Notes under the pieces: model-generated
Databases searched by the model: none
Seen by the model: only the letters and a program-made list of their open reading frames with translations
What the model was told of the DNA's origin: nothing
Position numbers and translations under genes: made by a program
In this document: positions 12,606 through 24,769 of the stretch, one piece after another
Position numbering within the stretch: the first letter of the stretch is position 1
Layout: every line of letters begins with the position of its first letter
NCBI GenBank assembly: GCA_007570785.1
Contig: ML660211.1
Location: 2,781,947 to 2,845,946 of the forward strand
Length of the DNA stretch: 64,000 nucleotides
Reading direction: 5' to 3'
Origin: Antilocapra americana
Taxonomy: Eukaryota > Chordata > Mammalia > Artiodactyla > Antilocapridae

Positions 12606-13014
12606 TTTATATGATGGCTATCAATTTTTCCCAATAGATATTAAGTTACTAAAAAAAATGAGCCTATATATGGTGTATTTTTATGATGCACTGAACTTCG
12701 CAAGTACCTTGTAAAACAGCAGAAACAAGATCCATATGTGTTGATTGGGAAATTCATCAGGCAGTCCTCTCTCCTAGAATATCCACCTTTCTGACCAGCC
12801 CTTAACTCCTATGCATCAGCCAGAAGAAATACTTCAGAAGAAACACCTCACCTAATTTATTAGACCATAGCTATATACTCCCTTCCTCTGTGCCTATGTT
12901 CTCCAAATGCACTTTTTACTATTGGATATTTGATCATATGATACCTTGTTACCTGATTTGTACTTCATATGTCAAATATCTTATAAGTTTGATATTTAAT
13001 TATTTTTTTCAGGG

Positions 13015-13964
13015 CTCTCTCAAAAATAGTAAATATCCTAGAAGGCTCAGTTCTTCATAAAGACTTTCCCTTAGTCTTTGATTTTTTGCAGTTTGAATAT
13101 GATATACCTAGGTGTAAGTTTTTAGTATTTATTATACTTGATGTTCTCTGAGTTTCCTGGATCTGTGGTTTAATGGCTGTCATTAATTTTGAAAAGTTCT
13201 CTGTTATTATTTCTTCTTTTTTTATTTTCTTCTCCTAGTATTACCATTACAGTTTTTTATTCCATTCCATATTTTTGTTCTATTTTTCTTTTCCTGTTTA
13301 CATATAAATTTTGGAAGTTCTTACTGACATATCCCCAAGTTCATTGATTCTTTCCTTGGCTATGTCCATTTACTAATGAACTCCTCACCTACACTTTTCA
13401 TTTCTGGTACAATATTTTTGATTTCTGATATTTCCATTTGATTCTTTCCTTGGAGATACCAGTATTTTGTTTCTATTACCTTTCTGTTTTTGCATGTAGT
13501 CTACTCTTTCTGTTAGAATGCTTAGCATAGAGTTTCTTTAAATTCATAGTTACTTTAAACTTCTGGTCTGATAATTCTAAATTATCTGCCATTTTGAACA
13601 TTCAGATTTGTCAATCTAGAAATTTATAAATTTATACATTTATGAACATCTAAGTATGTGGGTTAGTTTTTGTTTTTGTTTTTTTTTACCTTTTAGCTTG
13701 TCTTGTAACATTTTGTTTAAACCAATCATGATGTATTCAGGTAAAAGAAACTGTTGAAGACAGACCTTTACTATGAAGTTCTCATTTTCTTCTTACTAGG
13801 AGTTTGGCTATTGATATGATTTGCTGTAGTCTTGGTGTCAGGGGCTAAACTTTTCTCTTGTATCTTGTGTCCTTCCTATTGTTTCTGGGTGTCCCTAGAG
13901 TTTTTTCAATTCAGATCTGAGACTTGCAATTTTTCAGCTGTAATCTTCTACTTAAGTTAATTCT
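13015..13964 (-). mobile_element. Old L1 (L1M) 3' region, left part
   Basis: AT-rich antisense L1 3' sequence, for example GCAGTTTGAATATGATATACC and TTTCCTGGATCTGTGG. The same element appears to resume at 15794 after the BovB. Confidence 0.6.
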
Positions 13965-15793
13965 TAAGATGACAGAGTAGATGGACATGCATTCATTTTC
14001 TCCTGTGAGAATATCAAAATTGCAACTAGCTTCTGAACAACCATCAACAGGAGAATGTTGGATCTCACCAAAAAAAGATGCCTGCATCCAAGGGTGGGGC
14101 ACAATTGCACTTACAATCAAATCTCAGACCCACCAGAGACATTAAAAGGTTGCAAACAAAACCTTGTGTGCATGAGGGCCAAGTGAAAGGATCACTGACA
14201 CCCACAGGAGACTGAGCCAGACCGGCCTCTGAGTGTCTCCTGCAGAGGCGTGGATCAGCAGTGAGCTGCTGCAGGTTCAGGGGCGCTGGCTGCAGCAAAG
14301 CTGAGAGGTGTGCCATGTGGCATAAGTTCTCTTGGAGGAGTTTGCCATTAGCTCCACTACAGAGCCACCCAACAGATGACCCGCAAGCTGGAGAACAACT
14401 ATACCAAAGAAGTTCTCGCGCTGTTGCAGAAGTTCTAGGGCTCAAAACAAATTTCCCAACCTGTGGATCCGGCAAAGGGACTGAGAACCTCCAGGGAATT
14501 TGACATTAAAAGCCAAAGGGACTTGATTAGAGAACCTCCACAGGACTGGGAAAACAGAATGTTGAAGGGCACAACAAAATCTTGTGCACACCAGGACCTA
14601 GGAGAAAGGAGCGGTGACCCTACAGGAGACTGAGCTAGACTTGCCTGTGAGTGTCCAGAAGTCTCTGTGGAGGCGTGGGTCGACAGTGGGCTGCTGTGGG
14701 GTCAGGGGCTTGACTACAACAGTCCTGGGAGCTGCAGCATGCTGACTTAAGTCCTTTTGAAGGAGGTATCACCACCATTACTGCCGTTACCCCTACCATA
14801 GTTTTGCCTCAGGCCAAATTACAGGGAGGGAACGCAGCCACACCCATCAGCAGAAAATTGGGTTAAAAATTTACTGAGCATGACCTTGCCTACCAGAGCA
14901 AGACCCAATGTTCCCCACAGCCAGTCCCTCTCATCAGGAAGCTTCCACAAGCCTCTTATCTTTATCCATCAGAGGGCAGACAGAATGAAAACCTCAATCA
15001 CAGAAAACTAACCAAACTGATTACATGGATCACAACCTTGTCTAACTCAATGAAATTATGAGCCATGCCATGTAGGGCCACCGGAGACAGGGAGGTCATT
15101 GTGGAGAGTTCTGAAAATCGCGCTACACTGGAGAGGGGAATGGCAAACCAATTCAGCATTCTCATCTTGAGAACTCCACGAACAGTATAAAAAGACAGAA
15201 AGATACAACACTGAAAGATGAACTGCTCAGGTCTGTAGGTTCCCAATTTGCTACTGGAGAAGAGCAGAGAAATAGTTCCAGAAGGAATGAAGAGGCTGAG
15301 CCAAAGCAAAAACAGTGCCCAGTTGTGGATGTGCCACGTGGTGAAACTGAAGTCTAATGCTGTAAAGAACAATATTGCATAGGAACCTGGAACGTTAGGT
15401 CCATAAATCAAGATAAATTAGAAGTGATAAAACAGGAAGATGAAAGAGTGAACATGGACATTTTAGGAATCAGTGAACAAAAATGGACCGGAATGGGCAA
15501 ATTTAATTCGGATGACCATTATATCTACTACTGTGGGCAAGAATCTGTTAGAAGAAATAGAGTAGCCCCCAAAATCAACAAAAGAGTCTGAAATGCAATA
15601 CTTGCATGCAATCTTAAGAATAGCACAATGGTCTCTATTCATTTCCAAGGCAAACCATTAAATAGTACAGTAATCCAAATCTCTGCCCCAACCACTAATA
15701 CCAAAGAAGCTGAAGTTGAAAGTTCTATGAAGACCTATAAGACCTTCTATAACTAAGACCAAAAACAGATGTCTTTTTCATCATAGGGGATAC
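13965..15793 (+). mobile_element. BovB LINE with intact 5' region, missing 3' part
   Basis: Begins AAGATGACAGAGTAGATGG, which looks like the BovB 5' end. Two diverged copies of a 5' module (near 14155-14340 and 14574-14766, each with CAGGAGACTGAG) come next. Later sequence gives endonuclease-like reading (MDILGIS, KWTGMG, DDHYIYYCGQES around 15455-15550) with interrupting stops. It ends abruptly inside the endonuclease at TTTTTCATCATAGGGGA, before any reverse transcriptase or tail. Dead copy. Confidence 0.8.
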
Positions 15794-15990
15794 TGGCTCC
15801 AGCTGTGGACTTCTGCTTCTGGGCTTCTGCTCCTGGTAAGCTCTGATTGTCTGTATCCATCTCTCTGTCTAGTTTTGGGGCAGCAGTTTGCCCTGTGACC
15901 TCAATTCTGATGGATCTAAGAATAGTTGTTGACTTCAGTTGCTGTGTTTTTTTGTATTATTATGAGACTGGAATTGATGACTTTCAGGCT
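15794..15990 (-). mobile_element. Old L1 3' UTR, right part
   Basis: Antisense L1M-like sequence such as CTTCTGCTCCTGGTAAGCT and GCAGTTTGCCCTGTGACCTC. It probably continues the element seen at 13015-13964. Confidence 0.55.
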
Positions 15991-17966
15991 CTTTATATGT
16001 CAGACTAAAAACCAAAAGTCATATTTAAAGATATTATGCCAAGTTGCTGCATTTTCATTGCTTTCTCATTCATGTCATTTGGAGTATCCAAGACTAAAAT
16101 GATATGAGTCATGTGATCTCAAAAAGAAAAAAAAAAATGCTGGGAATAAAAGAGGGAAGAAAAAGAAGTGAAATGTTTAAAATAAACCTCCCTGTTCTAC
16201 TTGAATCATTAAATTCTGCTTTCAGGATAATAAGTTTATAATATAGCATCTAACATCATGCTATTGGTCAAGTACAGTCCAAAGCTTAGAGATCTTGCTC
16301 TCCAGAAATTTGTTTAAAAGTTATTTCCTAAAATAATGGATACTTTTTTGATCCTTCAATGAAGGGAATCTACAGTTTTTCTTTTATCATAATGTCATCT
16401 GCTTTACTTAATCACACAATTACTCTTATAAAATAACCTCACAATTTATTTTACTTTTTAATATCTCTGATTATTTTGGTAACAATAACAAGTAGATAAA
16501 TAGCTTAAATTATTTTTATTGAGTGAAATGAGAATAATATGTAAGTTTTGATTTTCTACTTTCTTGATGCAAAACAAAATGTCAGAACAGTTGGAATAAA
16601 TGTTATCGTGCTTGGCTTTAGTATTTATTTCCCTTACATCATCCTTAGAAATTACAGTCTGCTTCAAACGAATTCCTTCTTGCATTTGTGAATATGATCA
16701 CTGTTTCTGAAATTGAAAAAGGAGAGTAAAATCAACCAGAGAACTGACATGTAGCTTTCCACTAGGGAGAAGTTAATAGCTATATCTGGGAAATTTTTTT
16801 TGGAAAATAATTATACCACGAGAAATAATTTATTTAACTCTAAATCAGATTAAAAGCAAATATGCCTTCATAAAAATAAAAATGTTGAAGGATATCTGAA
16901 TGAGAAAAAGAAAATTTTTATTCAATCCAGGTGGTTTGGGAAATTTTCTGAATCATTTGAGAAGCTCCTACGAGCAGTTTAGCCTCTTTTATAACATGTG
17001 TTTTATGTCCTAGCACTGCTGTTCACATTCCCCAAATACACCCTTACTTGATTCTAGGTGTTAAATGCTGCTCATTGTATTTGTGGTGCTTGACACTGAA
17101 CATTTTTCTTCTCTTTGCTTCAGTCCCTTGAGGACCAGGCAAAGACTCCACTATTTCTATACATCATATTCTTTTCTCCTTCATCTGACAACTGAATTTT
17201 GTTCTATACATATCGTACCAAATGGAAAGCTCAATACACTTATGAAATGGTATTTTTATTTTAAAGTCTGCTTCCATTAGATGGAAAGATATCTGCCTCC
17301 TTATTTTTCCAATTCAGTTTTTCATTTACACATCTTTTTCTTTTGCTTGGATGGAATTTAGGTCTCTATAAATGAAGTTAACAAAATGTTCCCAAAGGAG
17401 TAATTATTTTAACCTGTGAAAAGAAACATATGCTGTTAGATACCACTTGATCAGCTTCTTGAGCAAAAGAGAAATAATCTAAAATGAAATGGAACTAGTT
17501 AATTATACTTTTCTAATAGAGTAATTAGTGTGCAAAGCCATTATTTTGATGGGGTTAGAGCTTTTTTAAAAATACAAATACATAAGCATCTTAACATTTC
17601 AGAATGGATAATATTTGTAATATTTGAAGAATTGCAGTCTTCAATATTGGAGAAACTTAGAAAGCAGAAATGTTATCTGTCCATGTAATATTTTCATGGT
17701 TTTCAGGGGATTATTAGACATAATAAAATGCATATTTTTGAAATATACTTAGTAATTTATATTTTAAGTTATGGCCAAGTTAAGACAATTGGATGACTTT
17801 TTCCAAATAGTGTATAATACACAAAACAACATTTAAAATGAACAAAAAAGAAATGGAAAGAAAGAAAGGTAAAGGGAAGAAGACATTCTCCTGGAGCAAA
17901 CCTATGGGTTATCATCAGGATACAAACATTTGGTTGTATTTCTTCGCTAAATTGACCTATTTTTTT
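15991..17966. other. Intergenic DNA, nothing recognised
   Basis: AT-rich sequence without clear repeats. The ORFs present are short and lack motifs. Confidence 0.5.
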
Positions 17967-18108
17967 CAGTCACCAAGTTGTATCTGACTCTTTGCAACCC
18001 TGTGGACCAAAGCATGCCAGGATTGCCTGTCCTTCACTATCTCCTGGAATTTGCTCAAACTCATGTCCACCGAGTTGGTGATGAAAATCAACCATCTCAT
18101 CCTCTGTC
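17967..18108 (-). mobile_element. BovB LINE 3' fragment, left of nested Bov-A2
   Basis: Antisense BovB 3' UTR (CAGTCACCAAGTTGTATCTG to CATCTCATCCTCTGTC). It resumes after the Bov-A2. Confidence 0.9.
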
Positions 18109-18374
18109 CGGAGAAGGACATGACACCCCACTCCAGAACTCTTGCCTGGAAAATCCCATGGACGGAGGAGCCTGGTGGGCTGCAGTTCATGGGGTCGCTA
18201 AGAGTTGAACACGACTGAGGGACTTCACTTTCACTTTTCACTTTCATGCGTTGGAGAAGGAAATGGCAACCCACTCCAGTGTTCTCGCCTGGAGAATCCC
18301 AGGGACAGGGCTGCCATCTATGGGGTCGCACAGAGTTGGACACAACTGAACCAGCTTGGCAGCAGCCGCAGCAG
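18109..18374 (+). repeat. Bov-A2 SINE dimer nested in BovB
   Basis: Two Bov-A monomers, each with CACTCCAG and CTTGCCTGGA or CTCGCCTGGA, separated by a CACTTTCACTTTT linker and ending in a (GCAGC)n tail. Flanks CATCCTCTGTC (18098-18108) and CATCCTGTC (18375-18383) are a TSD with a 2-bp difference. Confidence 0.9.
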
Positions 18375-19000
18375 CATCCTGTCACCCTCTTCTCCTCCTG
18401 CCCTCAAACTTTCCCAGTATCAGGATCTTTTCCAGTGAGTCAGCTCTTCCCATTTGGTGGCCAAAGCTTTGGAGCTTCAGCTTCAGCATCAGTCCTTTCA
18501 GTGACTATTCAAGGTTGATTTCCTTTAGGATTCACTGGTTTGATCTTCTCACTGTCCAAGGGACTCTTAAGAATCTTCTCCAGCACCACAATTCAAAAGC
18601 ATCAATTCTTTGGCACTCAGCTTTCTTTATGATGCAGTTCTCACATCTGTATATGACGACTGGAGAAACCATCATTTTCACTACACAGACCTTTGTCAGC
18701 AAAGGGATGTCTGCTTTTTAACATAGCAGTATCAGGTTTGTCATAGCTTTCCTTCCAAGAAGCAAGTGTCTTTTAATTTCATGGTGGAAGTCACTGTTGG
18801 CAGTGATTTTACAGTCCAAGAAAATTAAAAACTCTGACTGTTTCCACCTTTTCCTTATCTATTTGTCATGAAGTGATAGGACCAGGTGCCATGATCTTAG
18901 TTTTTTGAGTATTAAGTTTTAAGACAGCTTTTTCACTCTCCTCTTTCACCCTCATCAAAACGTTCTAGTTCCTCTTCACTTTCTGCCATTAGAGTGGCAA
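18375..19000 (-). mobile_element. BovB LINE 3' fragment, right of nested Bov-A2
   Basis: Continues the antisense BovB from CCCTCTTCTCCTCCTGCC through the 3' end of the ORF (TTCCTCTTCACTTTCTGCC). It stops near 19000; truncated relative to the reverse transcriptase. Confidence 0.88.
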
Positions 19001-19789
19001 GTTGACCAATCAGTCTCAAAGTTCTTTAGAATAAGCCAATGCCATCTTGGAAGATAGTAAAAGGTAAAGATTGAAAAAGTATGGAGGAAAGAAAATGTGT
19101 TTTAGAAACAATAAATAACATTTTAAAAGTTATAAATGACAAATGGCAGTTAAATATCAAACAAGGCTATCTTTTTGATTAATTTGAATTTAGGAACTTA
19201 TGGCTTATTTACCAAAGCTAAATATATAAATTATACCTTCTAACATAATTGCTGTAGTCTTGATATTTAACACTGCCAGTGACAAAGATATTCAAGTTAG
19301 TGATGGTATTTGAGCTAAGTTATCCAAATAGGGTCAGGTTATCAGAAGATGTGATATATTTGCCACCAATCTTGTTCTTCAAGCACCTTCATCTGGAAAA
19401 AGGGGGGGAAAGCTCAATACATAAAATAGTAATAATAATAATTTTTTAAAAAGAAAGAAAACTTCAAATTCACTGGAAACAAAGAATAAAAAATATCAGT
19501 GAGATAGAAACCAGGGTCAACTATTCCTATATCAGAGCCCTTTGGCATGGTAGTAGGGAACACATTAACCATCAATAGTAGTCATTATATTGTCTGCCAG
19601 TCTGAAATAAAACACTGTAGTTAGAGTTCCACCACTGGAGGCTTACCCCCATTCCCCAATGGTCTGACCTGGCTGAAATGAACCAGCATTTGATAAGCCA
19701 GATCGATTGTTGCATGGAAATTTCTTTCTGAAATGGTGCTTCTCTGTTCATTTGACACTTCTGTTTCAGTGTTAAAAGACTACAAATAA
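19001..19789. other. Intergenic DNA, nothing recognised
   Basis: No gene, young repeat or structured element was recognised. Confidence 0.5.
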
Positions 19790-20204
19790 ATGGTTATGCT
19801 TTTACCAACACTATATCAAGTTTTCCATTGCTCTTTACCTACAAAATTTATTGAGTATTTTTGGCCATATTTCAGGTGAATGCATACATGTATATGCCAT
19901 TGTATTTTTAATTTGCATTTTATGATGACAGATGGCTTCAAACTTTTCTTATATGTTTACTGGCCATTTTGGGTACCATGTTTCATGTTTGTATCTTCAT
20001 GATGCTTGTCTTTCTGTTTGGGTTTTTTTTTTTTTCCTTGTATTGGGTTTTTAGTCATATTGGGGGATAGACTTTTTTTAAAAGTGTATTCTGTATGTGG
20101 ACATATTAGACTTTATGTATCAAAAGTCTTTTCCCAACAGTTTGGCTTGCCTTTTCACTCTCATACAGGTTCTTAGGATGAACAGAACTTCAATTTTCAC
20201 CAAT
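19790..20204 (-). mobile_element. Old L1 fragment
   Basis: Antisense L1M ORF2/3'-like DNA (AATTTGCATTTTATGATGAC, TGGCCATTTTGGG). It seems to resume after the BovB at 22031. Confidence 0.5.
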
Positions 20205-20744
20205 ACGTAAATAGATGGGGAAACAGGGGCTGACTTTTTTTGGGGGGCTCCAAAATCACTGCAGATGGTGACTGCAGCCATGAAATTAAGACACTTACTC
20301 CTTGGAAGGAAAGTTATGACCGACCTAGACAGCACATTAAAAAGCACAGACATTACTTTGCCAACAAAGGTCCATCTAGTCAAGGCTATGGTTTTTCCAG
20401 TAGTCATGTGTAAATGTGAGAGTTGGACTATAAAGAAAGCTGAGTGCCTAAGGATTGATGCTTTTGAACTGTGGTGTTGGAGAAGACTCTTGAGAGTCCT
20501 TTGGACTACAAGGAGATCCAACCAATCCAGCCTAAAGGAGATCAGTCCTGAATGTTCATTGGAAGGACTGATGCTGAAGTTGAAACTCCAATAATTTGGC
20601 TACCTGATGTGAAGAGCTGATTCATTGGAAAAGACTCAGATGCTGGGAAAGATTGAAGGCAGGAGGAGAAGGGGAAGGCAGAGGATGAGATGGTTGGATG
20701 GCATCACTGACTTGATGGAGATGAGTTTGGGTAAACTCCAGGAG
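20205..20744 (+). mobile_element. BovB LINE 3' part, before L1 insertion
   Basis: Sense BovB from GTAAATAGATGGGGAAACAG through CTTGGAAGGAAAGTTATGAC to AAACTCCAGGAG. The reading is interrupted exactly at the duplicated ACTCCAGGAG and resumes at 21935. Confidence 0.93.
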
Positions 20745-21934
20745 TTTTTTTTTTTTTTTAGTAGTTTATTTTTTTTTATTGTTTTTGCCATACAATGTCA
20801 TGATATCACCATGGGTTTACATATGCTTCCCCTCCGGAACCCCCCTCCCGCCTCCCTCCCCCCCAGCTTAGTAGTTTAAAACAGCACAACATATTCTTCT
20901 GTTTCCATGAATCAGGAGTTCAGGCACTGGTTAGCCACCCAGCGGCTCCGAGGCTGTAGTCAGAGTGTCATCTGGTTGTAATGTCATCCAAGGCTTGGGG
21001 TCTTCTTCTAAGCTCATCAGGCTGTTTTTTATTTTTTAAAGATTTTATTGGAGTGTATTTGATCTACTATGTTGTGTTTGTTTCAGGTATACAGCAAACT
21101 GATTGTTGAACATATATCCATTCCTTTTTGGATTCTTTTCTTGTATATGTCATCACAGAGTATTGAGTCGAGTTCCCTGTGCTACACAGTATGTCATTGT
21201 TGGTTATCTATTTCATGTATAGTAGTGTGTATTTGTTTCATCCCAACTCCCTGATATATAACCCTTACCACATTTCCCCTTTGGTAACCATAAGTTTGTT
21301 TTCAATATCTGTAAGTCTGTTTCTGCTTTGTAAATAAGTTCATTTGTATCATTCAGAATAGTTAGATTCCAATATGAGTGATATCATATGAAATTATCTT
21401 TCCCTGGCTTGCTTCACTTAGTATGATAATCTCTAGGTCCATCCATGTTGCTGCAAATGACACTATTTCATTCTTTTTATGGAGGGGAACTAAGATGGCG
21501 GAGGAATAGGACGCGGAGACCACTCTCTCCCCAATAAATACACCTAAAGAACTTTTAAAGACCGCGCAAACTCCATAAAACAGGATCTAAATGCTGGCAG
21601 AGGACATCGGGCATCTGAAGGGACGGCCCATTGCCGACGAGAGGAGGTAGGACAAAAGAAAAAAGAGAGGGAAAAAAGTAAAGGGAGAGACAGAGTTGGG
21701 GGCGGGGATCCATCCCAGAAGGGGAGTCTGGAATAAAGAGGAAAAAAAAAAAAAGAGGAGAAAGGTTTCCGAATACCAGGGAGCATTCTCTCGGGCGGAT
21801 TTGCGGTGAATCTTGGAGAGCAAGATAGCCAGGAGTAAAAGCAGATTAATAATTAAGCCCTGCAAGCTGCATCTCTGGCTGGAAGGCACAGGGAAGCGGC
21901 GGCCGGACGCCCCACCCCCCACTAGCCAAAGCGG
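20745..21934. mobile_element. Composite L1-flanked insertion inside BovB with 10-bp TSD
   Basis: ACTCCAGGAG is repeated at 20735-20744 and 21935-21944, so 1190 bp entered one site. From left: a poly(T) start and antisense L1_BT 3' end (to about 20870), an unassigned repeat-like piece with GTAGTTTAAAACAGCACAAC (to about 21030), an antisense older L1 3' segment ending with ORF2 sequence (to about 21478), and a plus-orientation L1_BT 5' end with AAGATGGCGGAGGAATAGGA (to 21934). Opposite L1 ends resemble a 5' inversion, but the middle is not L1_BT sequence. Confidence 0.85.
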
Positions 21935-22030
21935 ACTCCAGGAGTTGTTGATGGACAGGGAGGCCTGGCATGCTGCAGTCCATGGGGTCGCAAAGAAGCG
22001 GACACGACTGAGTGACTGAGCTGAACTGAA
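21935..22030 (+). mobile_element. BovB LINE 3' end, after L1 insertion
   Basis: Resumes as ACTCCAGGAGTTGTTGATGG and ends TGACTGAGCTGAACTGAA, giving the normal BovB 3' terminus. Confidence 0.93.
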
Positions 22031-22722
22031 TATGTTAGTGTTTATTTTGATTATTGTCATGCTTTAAGTATATTCTCCAATCCAAAGGCCATGAGGATAT
22101 TATGTCTAGGAACTTTCTTATTTTTACCTGTCACATTTAGATCTAAAATGAACCTGGAATTGAATTTTGTTTATAGTTAAATATTGGATTTCATTTTTTG
22201 TAAAAATGGATATTCAACAAAAAGCCCTATGTCTTTTTAGTCTGTAACTTTGGACTACTTGTCTCTGTGTTAATACCATGGTATTTTGTTTATTATACCT
22301 TTATAATAAGTTAATATCTGATAGATGTTTTCCACCTAACCTGTTTTATTTCAGAGTATCTTGGCTTTTGGCTCCTTATCTTTCCCTCCTTGTTAATTAT
22401 CATAAAGATATTTTTCTAGGACTTCAGTTGTGTTTTTTAACCTTTGGACTACTTTTGGGAAGAACTATAGTTTCAGAATAGTGAATTTTATAATCCATAA
22501 ATATGATGTCTCTTTTTAAGATATTTCAATTTGTCATTGCTGTGTTTTATCATCTCCAGTGTATAAGTCCTGAACTTTTTTCAATTGATTTATATACTGA
22601 TGTGTTATTAAACTACACTTTGAAATTTTATGCTCCTAATAATTGATTCTAGTAAATAGAAAAATTTATTTTTGTACACTGAAATTGTATCAAAAACATC
22701 CCTGAATATTGTCATTTAAAAA
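22031..22722 (-). mobile_element. Old L1 fragment, continuation
   Basis: Antisense L1M ORF2-like DNA (ACATTTAGATCTAAAATGAACC, AATTGAATTTTGTTTATAG), much diverged. Confidence 0.55.
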
Positions 22723-22724
22723 AA

Positions 22725-22926
22725 CGTTAGTCGCTCAGTCATGTTTGACTTGTTGAAACCCCATAGACTATAGCCCACCAGACTCCTCTGTCCATGGAAT
22801 TCTCCAGGCAAGAATACTGGAGTGGGTTGCCATTCCCTTCCAGAGGATCTTCCTGACCCAGGGATCAAACCCAGCTCTCCGGCATTGCAGCCATATTCTT
22901 TACCATCTGAGCCACCAGGGAAGCCC
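22725..22926 (-). repeat. Bov-tA SINE
   Basis: Antisense copy from CGTTAGTCGCTCAGTCATG to GAGCCACCAGGGAAGCCC, including the tRNA-like end. It is inside the old L1. Confidence 0.92.
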
Positions 22927-23032
22927 AAATGTTCTCATAAATAATAATTAATCCTTATTTGGGAATTTTATTACTATATTTTACTTTGTATTTTATCTGT
23001 AGCTCTTTTATTCAGTTACTATTTTTTTTTCC

Positions 23033-23350
23033 TGAAGCGAAGTTGTTGTGTGTCCAACTCTTTGAGACCCCATGAACTGCAGCACTCCAGGCTTCCCTGT
23101 CCTTCTCTATGTCCCAGAGTTTGCTCAAACTCATGTCCATTGAGTCAGTGATGCCATCCAAGCATCTCATCCTCTGTCACCCACCTCTTTTCTTGCCTTC
23201 AATCTTTCCCTGCATCAGAGTCTTTTCCAACGAGATAGCTCTTTGCCTCAGGTGGCCAAAGTATTGGAGCTTCAGCTTCAGCATTAGTCCTTCCAGTGAA
23301 TATTCAGGGTTGATTTCCTTGAGGACTCACTGGTTTGATCTCCTTGCTGT
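23033..23350 (-). mobile_element. BovB LINE 3' fragment
   Basis: Antisense copy from GAAGCGAAGTTGTTGTGTGTCC to GATCTCCTTGCTGTT. Also inside the old L1 region. Confidence 0.9.
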
Positions 23351-23399
23351 TAATAAGAAGCATAAGAGGTTAGATTTTATAATGTATTGGTGAATTAAA

Positions 23400-23960
23400 A
23401 CTCTCACCCACCATTATAAAATATCTCTCTGTATTCCATTTTTCTTTGAAATCTGTATTATGAACTATTACTCCATCTTTCTTTTGGTCAGTTTTTGTTA
23501 TTTTTTTTTTTACACTTTTACACTTTACCTTTCTCTACTTTACGTTTAAGATGTATCTCTCAAAAGCAGCATGTATTTATTTTTAAAAGTTTCAATCTAG
23601 CATTCTTAATTGCAATATTTAATTTGTTTTCATTTGTTTACATTTAGTATAATGATTGATGTATTTGATTGTAAATTTTCAATGTTACTATTTTTTCTAT
23701 TTGTATTTTCTGTTTAGAATATTTTTCTTTCAGCTTTTTCTTTGAATTCTGTATTTTTAGCAATTTTGTTTTCCCCTTCCATTACTGTAGTTATTACATA
23801 TTTATTTACCATTTTAATAGTGAATAGGCTACTTGAATCATATTTCATATCCAGTAGAACCTATGCTACTATAGTCATGTTATTTTCATTCTGTTTTTAA
23901 AGCCTAAAGTTAATAATGATTTTAGTCTGGATGGTCAGTATTGAGTTTTATTTGCTCACT
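23400..23960 (-). mobile_element. Old L1 fragment, ORF2-like
   Basis: Antisense L1 sequence such as CTCTCACCCACCATTATAAA and TTAAGATGTATCTCTC. Stops throughout. Confidence 0.55.
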
Positions 23961-24710
23961 GATTTACCACTTTGCTTTTCATTCCTACAAATATCTCTGC
24001 TGGTGTCAGTGATCAATTCCTTGCCTCACAGCTTCAAATCTACACATCTCTTCCTCTTCTGTGGCCAGAGAGGTGGACTTTGTTAATGTGGCTTTGCAGG
24101 CTGAGGGGATGCTCAGTTTTGTCAGCAGAGGGTGCAGGGCAGACAGTGAGGAACAGACAGCGTTCTCTTCCTGGTCACAAGGTGCCCTATTACCAGCGTT
24201 TGCCTGCTGCTGATCTCCAGTGCTCGGCTCCTGCAGTGAGCAGAGCTTCTCCCCTGTACCACCTCCCCCAGCCCTCAGAGCTCCCCAGCACCCCAGAGGG
24301 TGATGTCATAGTGAAGTGCTATTGAGGAGCACCTTCTCGCTAAGGACTACCCCTTCCCCTCCGGTAGCTTAGCTGTGACACCTTCCTCTGGACAGCTTTC
24401 CCCAGTATTCATGGTGGTAGATTTCTAGCCAGTTCCACCAGCACTAAGCCACAACTTGACTACCCAGGGAGCCAAAGTCACACCCTCTCTTGTGAGCCTT
24501 TGATCTCGGTATGGGGAGAAAGGTCTCTTACTTGTCCCTGTATAGTCGCTGCTCCTTATATCTACTATATCTTTGTAAAGCTTCTTTTTTCTTCTTCTTA
24601 GCCAAATTCTCATTGCTGTTGAATGAGACAACAATTCAACAGCTGTTCGTTACGACTTATGTATAATGTGCTCTATTCAAATTGTTATGTACTTTCTATG
24701 TCTCAGAGCC
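23961..24710. other. GC-richer unassigned stretch
   Basis: Noticeably higher GC than its surroundings. It holds a 117-codon open stretch (23972-24325, plus) with no recognised domain. It could be an old LTR or L1 end; I see no splice structure or homology supporting a gene. Confidence 0.4.
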
Positions 24711-24769
24711 AGTTGATGACTGGCTTTCTCTGATTATTTTAAAAAGTATTTTAAAAAACAAGACGTTGC

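Noticed and set aside
17966..18385. 139-codon ORF and overlapping ORFs
   Set aside because: These arise from Bov-A2 and BovB sequence.
21587..22060. 157-codon minus-strand ORF
   Set aside because: It runs across the antisense of an L1_BT 5' end and a BovB tail; no protein family features.
23972..24325. 117-codon open stretch in a GC-richer patch
   Set aside because: No domain, no splice context and no codon pattern I could support; kept as unassigned DNA.
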